This document shows, piece by piece, positions 52,861 to 60,916 of a DNA stretch of 64,000 bases (position 1 is the stretch's first letter; each line of letters starts with the position of its first letter). Under the pieces are notes generated by a model. The model did not search any database. It was not told the origin of the DNA and saw only the letters and a list, made by a program, of their open reading frames with translations. Both the position numbers and the translations under genes were made by a program. Origin of the DNA: Frateuria hangzhouensis (lineage in GTDB: Bacteria; Pseudomonadota; Gammaproteobacteria; Xanthomonadales; Rhodanobacteraceae); contig NZ_JAPMIU010000004.1 in the NCBI RefSeq assembly GCF_026410505.1, forward strand, positions 218,954 to 282,953. Reading direction: 5' to 3'.

Positions 52861-55170
52861 ATGGCAAGAAACATCGCAAGAGAGTGGGATGCGCTGGCAT
52901 GGCAGCGCCTGTTGCCGCTGGCGGGCGGCACCGTGCTGCTGCTGCTGGGCCTGTTTTGCGCCTGGCAGGCGTGGCTGATCGCCGGCGAAAGCGCCAAGGT
53001 GGCGCGTGTGCACGCGGCGCAGGACGAAGCCGTACGCACGCTCGCGGCGGAGATCGCCAGCGAGCGCAAGCAGGTCGCCCAGGCCGTCGGCGCGCTCGAT
53101 CCGGCCGCGGCGCAGGGCGACCGCGCGCAGCTGGCCGAGACGTTGCGCGCGCGCCTTCCCGAGGCTCTGGACGTGGAGGTCTACAGCGCCGGCCTGGACG
53201 AAGTGCTGCACGCCAACTACCGCCAATTCGGCTACGCCAAGGCGGCCCAGCTGATGGCCGCGCAGACCGACAACGGCAGCCTGCCCGCACAGACCGTGGT
53301 GGCCGACGGCACGCGCCGGCTGAGCCTGGTGCAGCCGCTGGGATCGATGCAGCAGCCGCAGGCCTGGGTCTGGGTGGAATTGCCGTTCACGCCGTTGCAA
53401 CGGCGTTTCGAGTCCATTGCCACGGGCAACGGGCGCATCGACCTGCGCCAGGGCGACGACCGTGGCGAACACAGCCTGCTCTCCCGCGGTGCCGCGTCGG
53501 CCGAGGCCGAGGACGACGCCAAGCCGGTGCCGGGCAGCAGTTTCAGCGTGCGCGCCGCGCTGCCGGCGGCTTTCATCCTGCTGCCGCGCGCCTGGCCGCT
53601 GGCGGTGTTGCTGGCGCTGCTGGGCATCGGCGGCGGGCTTTACCTGTTCTGGCTGCGCGGACGTGCCCCCGCGCGCCAGGAAATCCAACCCGAGGAGACC
53701 ATGGTGTCCGATGTGATTCCCGCCAAACCCCAGCCGGCATCGCCGGCGCTGCGTCCCGCGGCCGCGCCGCCGGCGACCAGCCCGGCCGATGCGATCGACC
53801 CGAGCATCTTCCGCGCCTATGACGTGCGCGGAGTGGTCGGCAAGACGCTCACGGCGCGGGTGGCGCACCTGCTGGGTCAGTCGATCGGCACGCTGATGCG
53901 CGAGAAGGGTCTGAACGAGATCGTGGTCGGCCGCGACGGCCGCCTGTCCGGGCCGGAATTGGCCGGCGCGCTGTCCGACGGCCTGCGCGAGGCCGGCATC
54001 GACGTGATCGACGTCGGCGCGGTCTCGACCCCGATCGTGTATTTCGCCGCCTACCGCTTCAACACCGGCAGCGGCGTGGCGGTGACCGGCAGCCACAACC
54101 CGCCGGACTACAACGGCTTCAAGATCGTGGTCGGCGGCGAAACCCTGTCCGAGGGCGCGATCCAGGACCTGTACCGGCGGATCGCCTCGGGCGCGCTGGA
54201 GACCGGTGGCCAGGGCGGCCTGCGCCATGTCGACGTGGTGCCGGACTACATCGAGCGGATCACCTCCGACGTGCAGGCCGAGCGCCGCCTTAAGGTGGTG
54301 GTCGACTGCGGCAACGGCATCCCCGGCGCGGTGGCGCCGCAGGTGCTCGAAGGCATCGGTTGCGACATCGTGCCGTTGTATTGCGAGGTCGACGGCACCT
54401 TCCCCAACCACCATCCCGACCCGTCCGATCCCCACAACCTGCAGGACCTGATCCACGCCGTGCGCCAGACCGGCGCCGACCTGGGCGTCGCCTTCGACGG
54501 CGACGGCGATCGCCTGGGCGTGGTCACGAAGGACGGCGAGATCATCTATCCCGACCGCCTGCTGATGCTGTTCGCGCGCGACGTGCTGTCGCGCCAGCCG
54601 GGCGCGACCATCATCTACGACGTCAAGTGCACCGGTCATCTGAAGGGCCAGATCCTGGAGGCCGGCGGCAGTCCGCTGATGTGGCGCACCGGCCATTCGC
54701 TGATCAAGGCCAAGATGCGCGAGACGCAGGCGGAGCTTGCCGGCGAGATGAGCGGCCATTTCTTTTTCAAGGAGCGCTGGTACGGCTTCGACGACGGCAT
54801 CTACGCCGGCGCGCGGCTGCTGGAGATCCTCGCCGGCGATCCCGAGGGCCGCACGGCCGAGCAGATCTTCGCCACCTGCCCGAAAGGCGTGTCCACGCCG
54901 GAGCTGAAGATCGAGCTGGCCGAGGGCGAGCACTACCGCTTCATCGAGAAGTTCAAGGAGAAGGCCACCTTCGGCGACGCCACCCTGACCACCATCGACG
55001 GCCTGCGTGCCGATTGGCCAGACGGCTGGGGCCTGGTGCGGGCGTCCAACACCACGCCAGTGCTGGTGCTGCGCTTCGATGCCGACAGCCAGGCGGCGCT
55101 TCAGCGCATCCAGCAGGCATTCCGCGAGCAGTTGTTCCTGGTCGACCCGGGGCTGAAGCTGCCGTTCTGA
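52861..55170 (+). CDS. algC: Membrane-anchored phosphomannomutase/phosphoglucomutase (AlgC/XanA type)
   Basis: 769 aa. About residues 310-769 are a complete alpha-D-phosphohexomutase of the AlgC/XanA kind: FRAYDVRGVVG, phospho-Ser411 in TGSHNPPDYNGFK, metal loop DGDGDR (546-551), sugar loop GEMSGHFFFKERW and phosphate loop RASNTTPVLVLRFD. In front is an extra 300-residue part with two membrane helices (about 16-36 and 238-262) enclosing a periplasmic domain of about 200 residues, then an Ala/Pro linker. The enzyme supplies mannose-1-P and glucose-1-P for exopolysaccharide and LPS. The anchored form may sense the envelope; longer AlgC forms of this design are known in pseudomonads. Confidence 0.93.
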   Translation: MARNIAREWDALAWQRLLPLAGGTVLLLLGLFCAWQAWLIAGESAKVARVHAAQDEAVRTLAAEIASERKQVAQAVGALDPAAAQGDRAQLAETLRARLPEALDVEVYSAGLDEVLHANYRQFGYAKAAQLMAAQTDNGSLPAQTVVADGTRRLSLVQPLGSMQQPQAWVWVELPFTPLQRRFESIATGNGRIDLRQGDDRGEHSLLSRGAASAEAEDDAKPVPGSSFSVRAALPAAFILLPRAWPLAVLLALLGIGGGLYLFWLRGRAPARQEIQPEETMVSDVIPAKPQPASPALRPAAAPPATSPADAIDPSIFRAYDVRGVVGKTLTARVAHLLGQSIGTLMREKGLNEIVVGRDGRLSGPELAGALSDGLREAGIDVIDVGAVSTPIVYFAAYRFNTGSGVAVTGSHNPPDYNGFKIVVGGETLSEGAIQDLYRRIASGALETGGQGGLRHVDVVPDYIERITSDVQAERRLKVVVDCGNGIPGAVAPQVLEGIGCDIVPLYCEVDGTFPNHHPDPSDPHNLQDLIHAVRQTGADLGVAFDGDGDRLGVVTKDGEIIYPDRLLMLFARDVLSRQPGATIIYDVKCTGHLKGQILEAGGSPLMWRTGHSLIKAKMRETQAELAGEMSGHFFFKERWYGFDDGIYAGARLLEILAGDPEGRTAEQIFATCPKGVSTPELKIELAEGEHYRFIEKFKEKATFGDATLTTIDGLRADWPDGWGLVRASNTTPVLVLRFDADSQAALQRIQQAFREQLFLVDPGLKLPF

Positions 55171-55210
55171 CGACTTCGGCGTGGGCTGTGCCCGCCTGCG
55201 GAAAGCCGTT

Positions 55211-55236
55211 GCAGGAGCGCCGCCGGGCGCTCCTGC
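55211..55236. repeat. Perfect hairpin between convergent genes (REP-like, family B core)
   Basis: GCAGGAGCGCC and GGCGCTCCTGC form an 11-bp stem around GCCG. It resembles the GGAGCGC half of the family B repeats and may serve as a two-way transcript end between algC and the DUF4124 gene; no T-run follows. Confidence 0.6.
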
Positions 55237-55246
55237 ATGAGCCGGC

Positions 55247-55882
55247 CTAGTAGCGCGGCTCTTCCTGCGCCTTCTTCAAGGCGCGGTAGTGTTCCAGCTG
55301 CTGCGCGGCTTCCTTCTCGGCCGCCTCGCGGCCATCCTGCTGGCGGCCCAGCCGGGCCCGCTGGCCGGCCACCACGTTGCGCTGTTCGGCGATGCGGTCG
55401 ACCAGGAACTTGGGCACCTTCTGCTTGGTCCGCTCCATGTCGGCGGCGCGGCCGAGCAGGTCGGCCAGGGTCTTCTCCTGGCTGTGCAGGTTCAGCCGGG
55501 TGGTGTTGATCTGCTGGTCGATGTTGTCCAGCTCGGCCTGCTGCGCCTGCTTGAGGGAGGCCTCGTCGCCATAGGCGTTGAGCATCTGCAGGTCCGATCG
55601 CTTGCGCGCTTCCTCGGAACGCCGCTGGGCCGCCTTCTCGGCGGCCAGCTTCTCGGCGGCGGCGCGTTCCTCCTGGCTCAGCTGGCGCTCGACGTGGCGC
55701 ACCACGTAGCCCTGGTCGTTGACCAGGTCGTAGCCGTACTTCATCGCCTCGGCAGTAAGGCTGTCGCTGTAGTGCGACAGGCCGTTGCCGTCGCGCCAGT
55801 GGTAGCGGATGCCGGTGCTCTGGGCATGGGCCGTCAGGACCGTCGCCATGGCGATGGCGGCGGCGTAAGCGAACTTGCGCAT
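55247..55882 (-). CDS. Secreted DUF4124-like coiled-coil protein
   Basis: 211 aa, signal peptide (FAYAAAIAMATVLTAHA), then a DUF4124-type entry (GIRYHWRDGNGLSHYSDSL) and a long charged coiled coil rich in Glu, Gln, Ala and Arg (about 75-205). Periplasmic, probably a structural or binding role that is not known. ATG 55882 follows AGGAGGGGG. Confidence 0.75.
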   Translation of the reverse strand: MRKFAYAAAIAMATVLTAHAQSTGIRYHWRDGNGLSHYSDSLTAEAMKYGYDLVNDQGYVVRHVERQLSQEERAAAEKLAAEKAAQRRSEEARKRSDLQMLNAYGDEASLKQAQQAELDNIDQQINTTRLNLHSQEKTLADLLGRAADMERTKQKVPKFLVDRIAEQRNVVAGQRARLGRQQDGREAAEKEAAQQLEHYRALKKAQEEPRY

Positions 55883-55992
55883 GGATACCCCCTCCTGGCG
55901 GGCAGTATAGCCATCGTGCGGCGGCTGCCTGAAGCGTGGCCGAAGGACGCACACGGGCGTGTGACGCCGGTCGCCACTTGGGCGACCGGCAG

Positions 55993-56640
55993 CTACCTGG
56001 CCGTGCCGTAGCGCGCGCGGTATGCCAGCAGGCGGGCGTGTTCGGCGGCCAGCTCCGGGCGCTCGCCGGCATAGGCCAGCACCTCGTCCAGGCCGGTAAT
56101 GGCGAGCACCGGGATGCCGTGGTCGCGCGCCACTTCCTGCGCGGCGGAGAGTTCGCCCTGGCCGCGCTCCTGCCGGTCCAGCGCGATCAGCACGCCGGCG
56201 GGGGTGGCACCGTGCGCGCGGATCAGCGCCAGCGACTCGCGCACGGCGGTGCCGGCGGTCATCACGTCGTCGACGATCAGCACGCGTCCGGCCAGCGGCG
56301 CGCCGACCAGCGTGCCGCCCTCGCCGTGGTCCTTGGTCTCCTTGCGGTTGTACGCCCAAGGCAGGTCGCGGCCATGCCCGGTAGCCAGTGCGATGGCGGT
56401 GGCGGCGGCCAGCGCGATGCCCTTGTAGGCCGGCCCGAACAGCATGTCCACCGGCAACTGCGCGCGCACCAGCGCGGCGGCGTAGGCCTCGCCCAGACGC
56501 GCCAGCGCGGCACCGGAATCGATGCGGCCAAGGTTGAAGAAGTACGGACTCTGGCGACCGGATTTGAGAGTGAATTCGCCAAAGCGCAGCACCTGGCGCT
56601 GCAGGGTCAGGTCGAGAAAGTCGCGCTGATAGTCGTGCAC
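55993..56640 (-). CDS. pyrE: Orotate phosphoribosyltransferase
   Basis: 215 aa; joins orotate to PRPP to give OMP in UMP synthesis. Motifs: [36 protein letters not shown], the flexible-loop [10 protein letters not shown] and the PRPP-binding [17 protein letters not shown]. It begins at GTG 56640 (GAGG site ahead) inside the 3' end of the GNAT gene (34-base overlap). Confidence 0.97.
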   Translation of the reverse strand: MHDYQRDFLDLTLQRQVLRFGEFTLKSGRQSPYFFNLGRIDSGAALARLGEAYAAALVRAQLPVDMLFGPAYKGIALAAATAIALATGHGRDLPWAYNRKETKDHGEGGTLVGAPLAGRVLIVDDVMTAGTAVRESLALIRAHGATPAGVLIALDRQERGQGELSAAQEVARDHGIPVLAITGLDEVLAYAGERPELAAEHARLLAYRARYGTAR

Positions 56641-57146
56641 GGGGGCCTCGCGTCGGGCAGGGCGCGCCAGAGCAGGCGCTGCGGTTGGGAAGGGCCGCCA
56701 TGATAGCCGCCGACGACCGGGACGAAGCCCGCGCGACGGTAAAGCGCCAGCGCCGGGGCGTTGTCCGCATCGACCGCCAGTGCGATCCCGCGGGCGTGCG
56801 GGTGGCGAGCGGCCAGCATCATCGGCAGTGCGTCCAGCGCCCGACCGCCCAGGCCGCGGCGTTGATGGCGCGCATCGATGAAGAAGGCACGCAGACCCAG
56901 GCTCGGCGGATCCAGCGCACGCCCGGCCACGCTGCGCGCATCCGCCTCGATGCGCACGAAACCGACGACCGTGCCGCCTTCCAGGATCGCCAGCGGCAGG
57001 CATCCCGGGCAGGCCTGCGCATCGGCCAGCAGGTCCCCGATGGCGCCCACGTAACCGCGCTGGTCCGGATGCACGCGCAGCTCGAGCAAGGCATCGCGAT
57101 TGGCCGGGCCGACGGGCTCGAAATGGATGACGGGGCGATCGGGCAT
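56607..57146 (-). CDS. GNAT family N-acetyltransferase
   Basis: 179 aa: acetyl-CoA fold with [13 protein letters not shown], the core [24 protein letters not shown] (RRGLGG pyrophosphate loop) and [20 protein letters not shown]. The C-terminal 34 bases overlap pyrE, suggesting cotranscription. The start faces xth with only 36 bases between the two ATGs, so their promoters must overlap. Substrate unknown. Confidence 0.88.
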   Translation of the reverse strand: MPDRPVIHFEPVGPANRDALLELRVHPDQRGYVGAIGDLLADAQACPGCLPLAILEGGTVVGFVRIEADARSVAGRALDPPSLGLRAFFIDARHQRRGLGGRALDALPMMLAARHPHARGIALAVDADNAPALALYRRAGFVPVVGGYHGGPSQPQRLLWRALPDARPPCTTISATFST

Positions 57147-57182
57147 GGTTGTTATGATGATCCATCACCTCGAGGAGAGCGC

Positions 57183-57953
57183 ATGCGCATCGTCACCTTG
57201 AACGCCAATGGCATCCGCTCGGCCGCCAGCAAGGGCGTGTTCGACTGGCTCCGCACGCAGGATGCCGACGTGGTCTGCGTGCAGGAAACCAAGGCGCAGG
57301 AAAACCAGCTGACCGATCCGATGTTCCGCCCGGACGGCCACCACTGTTTCTACCGCGACGCCACCTGCAAGAAGGGCTACAGCGGCGTGGCGATCTACGC
57401 GCGGCGCGAACCGGACACGGTGCTCACCGAGCTCGGCTGGGAGCCGTTCGACTGCGAGGGCCGCTACATCGAGGCACGCTTCGGCAACCTCTCGGTGGTC
57501 TCGCTGTACGTGCCGTCGGGCTCCTCCGGCGAGGAGCGCCAGCAGTTCAAGTTCAAGGCGATGGATTTCCTCGGGCCGATCTTCGACCAGTGGCTGAACA
57601 GCGGCCGCGACTACGTCATCTGCGGCGACTGGAACATCGTCCACACCAGAAACGACATCAAGAACTGGACCTCCAACCAGAAAAACTCCGGCTGCCTGCC
57701 GGCCGAGCGGGCCTGGCTGGACCTTTTGTTCCACACCCGCGGCTGGGTCGACAGCTTCCGCGCGATCAAGCCGGAGGCGGTCGAGTACACGTGGTGGTCC
57801 AACCGTGGACGCGCGCGCGAGAACAACGTGGGTTGGCGCATCGATTACCAGGTCTGCACGCCGGGCCTGCGCGACCGCATGCGCGCCTGCTCGGTCTATC
57901 GCGATCAGCGCTTCTCCGACCATGCGCCCTATACGGTCGACTACGCCGACTGA
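57183..57953 (+). CDS. xth: Exodeoxyribonuclease III
   Basis: 256 aa AP endonuclease/3'-exonuclease of the ExoIII family (Mg-dependent). Motifs: LNANGIRSA, catalytic [71 protein letters not shown] and the closing SDHAPY. RBS CGAGGAGAG. Base-excision repair; a usual neighbour of pyrE in this order. Confidence 0.97.
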   Translation: MRIVTLNANGIRSAASKGVFDWLRTQDADVVCVQETKAQENQLTDPMFRPDGHHCFYRDATCKKGYSGVAIYARREPDTVLTELGWEPFDCEGRYIEARFGNLSVVSLYVPSGSSGEERQQFKFKAMDFLGPIFDQWLNSGRDYVICGDWNIVHTRNDIKNWTSNQKNSGCLPAERAWLDLLFHTRGWVDSFRAIKPEAVEYTWWSNRGRARENNVGWRIDYQVCTPGLRDRMRACSVYRDQRFSDHAPYTVDYAD

Positions 57954-57961
57954 GACGGAGA

Positions 57962-59278
57962 TCAGGCGCTGCGCCGAACGTCCGTTTCGGCGATGGCGCG
58001 GTCGACCAGGCCGGTGCGCATCATCCAGGCGAACAGCGCGATGCCCGGCAGCGCGGCAACCGTCGTGAGCAGGTAGAAATCGACGTAGCCGATCTGCACG
58101 ATCAGCGCGCCGGCCGAAGTGCCGGTGATCAGGCGGCCGAGCACGGAGGCCGCCGCCGACAGCAGGGCGTACTGGGTGGCCGTGAAGGTGAGGTTGCAAA
58201 GCGCCGACAGGTAAGCCACCACCGCCACGCCGCCGATGCCGCTGGCGATGTTCTCGAAGCCGATGCTGAAGGCGAGCATGGCGTTGCTGTGTCCGACCTG
58301 GGCCAGTATCGCGAAGGACAGGTTGGAGACCGCCATCAGCACCAGGCTCAACAGCACTGAACGCTTGATTCCCAGCCGCGTGTAGAACGCCCCGCCCAGG
58401 AAGATGCCGACCAGGTAGGCGACGAAGCCGTAGCCGACATCGTAGGTCGCGATTTCCTGATTGCTGAAGGACAGATCGTCCAGCAACAGGCGGACCGTGA
58501 GGTTGGCCAGCGTGTCGCCGATCTTGTGCAGCAGCACGAACAGCAGGACCAGCCATGCGCCGTTGCGCCGGAAGAATTCCGCCAGCGGCTCGACCACCGT
58601 CTCGCGCAGCGCCGCCAGCCCCTGCAGCCGCGCCGGCGCACGGTGTCGCGAGGGCTCGCCCAGCCACAGGCCGGCGATGACCGCGGGCAGCGAGAACAGC
58701 GCGCAGGCCAGGTACGCGCGGGTCCACCCGGCGGGGCCGGCGAGCAGCAGCGCCAGCGCGCCGGCACAGACCGAGCCGATACGCCAGCCGTACTGCGACA
58801 TGCCCGAACCGACGCCGAGCTGTCGCGGTTCGAGGATTTCGATGCGATAGGCATCGATGACGATGTCGAAGGTCGCCCCGGCCACGCCGACCAGGATCGC
58901 CGCGACGGCCGTGGCCAGAAGATCGGTAGACGGATCGGTCAGCCCCAGGAACACGACCGCCGCGGCCACTAGGGCGGCCGAGAACCATAGCCACGAGCGC
59001 CGTTGCCCGAAGCGCGACAGAAACGGCAGCCGCAACCGATCCACCAGCGGCGCCCACAGGAACTTCAGGTTGTAGACGAGGAACGCCAGCGAAAACTCGG
59101 TCACGCTGCGCTTGTCGATGCCCTGCTGGGCCAGTCGCGTCGTCAGCGTGGCGCCGATCATCGCGTACGGAAAGCCGGAGGAAATGCCCAGCAACAGCGC
59201 GCCGATGGGCGCGGCCTCCAAGTATGGGTGCAGCGAAGCGACCAGCGCGCGCAGGCCTCGGGGGCGGGATGTGCTCAT
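57962..59278 (-). CDS. ampG: AmpG-type muropeptide permease (MFS)
   Basis: 438 aa, about twelve membrane helices. Family blocks match AmpG: LLGISSGFPYAMIGATL, LKFLWAPLVDRLRLPF, DIVIDAYRIEIL, a long central loop, WLVLLFVLLHKIGDTLANL, SIGFENIASGIGG and CNLTFTATQYALLSA. It would import anhydro-muropeptides (GlcNAc-anhMurNAc-peptide) for cell-wall recycling, the step before AnmK. I start at ATG 59278; ATG 59287 is also possible. Confidence 0.9.
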   Translation of the reverse strand: MSTSRPRGLRALVASLHPYLEAAPIGALLLGISSGFPYAMIGATLTTRLAQQGIDKRSVTEFSLAFLVYNLKFLWAPLVDRLRLPFLSRFGQRRSWLWFSAALVAAAVVFLGLTDPSTDLLATAVAAILVGVAGATFDIVIDAYRIEILEPRQLGVGSGMSQYGWRIGSVCAGALALLLAGPAGWTRAYLACALFSLPAVIAGLWLGEPSRHRAPARLQGLAALRETVVEPLAEFFRRNGAWLVLLFVLLHKIGDTLANLTVRLLLDDLSFSNQEIATYDVGYGFVAYLVGIFLGGAFYTRLGIKRSVLLSLVLMAVSNLSFAILAQVGHSNAMLAFSIGFENIASGIGGVAVVAYLSALCNLTFTATQYALLSAAASVLGRLITGTSAGALIVQIGYVDFYLLTTVAALPGIALFAWMMRTGLVDRAIAETDVRRSA

Positions 59279-59448
59279 GGCCGCCATGCTAAGTGCCCGA
59301 TGCAGGCCAGAGGAAGCCTCGTGACCGCACCGTTCGCGTTCGCCCGGCCGCGTGTCCGGCGGCGCCGAAGCGGGCTCCGCCGCACAGCGGCAAAAAGTGC
59401 CACAATGCGCGGGCAAGGACTCCATGAGCCGGGTAGGAGGGATCGCAC

Positions 59449-59742
59449 GTGCCGGACCTCGTCATACGCCATATCGACAGCTTGATGGCCGAGCGGATCA
59501 AGACGCTCGCCAAGGACCGCCACTGGTCCATCAACGATGTCGTGCTGCATGCGCTGCGGCACGGCCTGGGCATGAGCGCCGCCGGGCAGATTTCCAGCGA
59601 AGCCATGCTCGACCCGGGAAGCCTGGTACTGGGCGGCCAGTGGAACCTCACCGAAAAGGCGGCGTTCCAGGAAGCCCTGCAGGCGCTGTCGCTCGCCCGG
59701 CCGACACAGCTGGCACCCGTACGCGCATCGGCCCGGGCCTAG
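59449..59742 (+). CDS. Small RHH-like (FitA/Arc-type) protein, no toxin partner visible
   Basis: 97 aa from GTG 59449 with AGGAGGG ahead. The first 45 residues read as a ribbon-helix-helix domain: strand DLVIRHIDS, helix LMAERIKTLAKDRHW, turn and helix SINDVVLHALRHGL. The tail is probably disordered. Such proteins are antitoxins or plasmid-stability-like DNA binders, but neither neighbour looks like a toxin. It may be a stand-alone regulator. Confidence 0.6.
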   Translation: MPDLVIRHIDSLMAERIKTLAKDRHWSINDVVLHALRHGLGMSAAGQISSEAMLDPGSLVLGGQWNLTEKAAFQEALQALSLARPTQLAPVRASARA

Positions 59743-59775
59743 CTTTCGCCTGATACCGCTGGGCGGCCGCCTCGC

Positions 59776-60906
59776 TCAGGCCCGTGGCGCCAGGTACACC
59801 GCGCCCAGTACGCGCGGGCCACGCGCGCCGGTCACCGCCGGCAGGTTGCCCGGCAGGCCCAGCAGCCGTTGGCGCGCCAACCACGCGAACGCCGCCGCTT
59901 CCAGGTAATCCGGATCGATGCCGTACTCGGCGGTGCTGGCCACGCGGCGCGGGGCCAGCCACTCGGCCAGCCGCTGCATGAGTCGGGAGTTGTGCACGCC
60001 GCCGCCGCAGACCAGCACCTCCGTCGCCGCTGCCGCGTGGGCTTCGATCGCATCGGCGACGGTGTGCGCCGTCAGTTCCAGCAGGGTGGCCTGCACGTCG
60101 ACCGGAGCCAGTTGCGTGACGCGCGGTTGGCGCAACAGCCATGCCAGGTGGAAATGCTCGCGGCCGGTACTCTTGGGGGGCGGCAGCGCGAAATACGGCT
60201 CGTCCAGCAGCCCTTCGAGCAGGGCCAGGTCGACCTGGCCGGCGGCGGCGAAAGCCCCGTCGCGATCGAACGGCTCGCCACGCTGTTCCATGCACCAGGC
60301 ATCCAGCAGCCCATTCGCGGGGCCGGTGTCGAAGCCGAGCACCCGGCCGTCCGCGTCCAGTACGGTGATGTTGGCGATGCCGCCGAGATTGAGTACCACC
60401 CGTGTGTGTTCGGCCTGCCCCAGCAGCATCGCGTGCACGGCGGGCAGCAGCGGCGCGCCCTGGCCGCCGGCGGCCACGTCGGCGCGGCGGAAGTCCGCTA
60501 CCACGTCGATGCCGCAGCTTTCGGCGATCACGCTCGGATCGCCCAGTTGCAGGGTGAACGGCGACTCGCCGCCGGGCCGGTGCCGCAGCGTCTGGCCGTG
60601 CGAACCGAGCGCACGCACCGCGGTCGCGGGCGTGCCGCTGGTTTCGAGCAGCCGGCGTGCCGCCTCGGCGAAGTGGCGGCCGATGGCCACGTCCAGCTGG
60701 CCGAAATCGTCCAGGTCGAACGCGACCAGATCCTGCGCCATCGCCAGCACGCGTTCGCGCAGAGCGTGGGGCCAAGGGTGGGTCAGCGCCGCGCGCAATT
60801 GCGGCATGCCCTGGTCGAAGGAAACCAGCGCGACGTCGATGCCGTCGGCGCTGGTACCGGAGATCAACCCCAGGTATAGGGCCGACGCGTCATCGATGGC
60901 GGCCAA
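59776..60906 (-). CDS. anmK: Anhydro-N-acetylmuramic acid kinase
   Basis: 376 aa; converts anhMurNAc to MurNAc-6-phosphate in peptidoglycan recycling. Motifs: GLISGTSADGIDVALV, SHGQTLRH, ADFRRADVAAGGQGAPL, LNLGGIANITVL, GFDTGPANGLLDAW and VLVCGGGVHNSRLM. The start is uncertain: I use TTG 60906, 11 bases after the M23 gene's stop; an ATG at 60969 would overlap that gene by 53 bases and add a non-conserved head. Likely cotranscribed with the M23 gene. Confidence 0.93.
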   Translation of the reverse strand: MAAIDDASALYLGLISGTSADGIDVALVSFDQGMPQLRAALTHPWPHALRERVLAMAQDLVAFDLDDFGQLDVAIGRHFAEAARRLLETSGTPATAVRALGSHGQTLRHRPGGESPFTLQLGDPSVIAESCGIDVVADFRRADVAAGGQGAPLLPAVHAMLLGQAEHTRVVLNLGGIANITVLDADGRVLGFDTGPANGLLDAWCMEQRGEPFDRDGAFAAAGQVDLALLEGLLDEPYFALPPPKSTGREHFHLAWLLRQPRVTQLAPVDVQATLLELTAHTVADAIEAHAAAATEVLVCGGGVHNSRLMQRLAEWLAPRRVASTAEYGIDPDYLEAAAFAWLARQRLLGLPGNLPAVTGARGPRVLGAVYLAPRA

Positions 60907-60916
60907 GGGCGATCGG

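Noticed and set aside
59449..59742. Toxin-antitoxin module
   Set aside because: RHH-like protein alone; the neighbours are ampG and anmK, with no toxin-sized frame adjacent.
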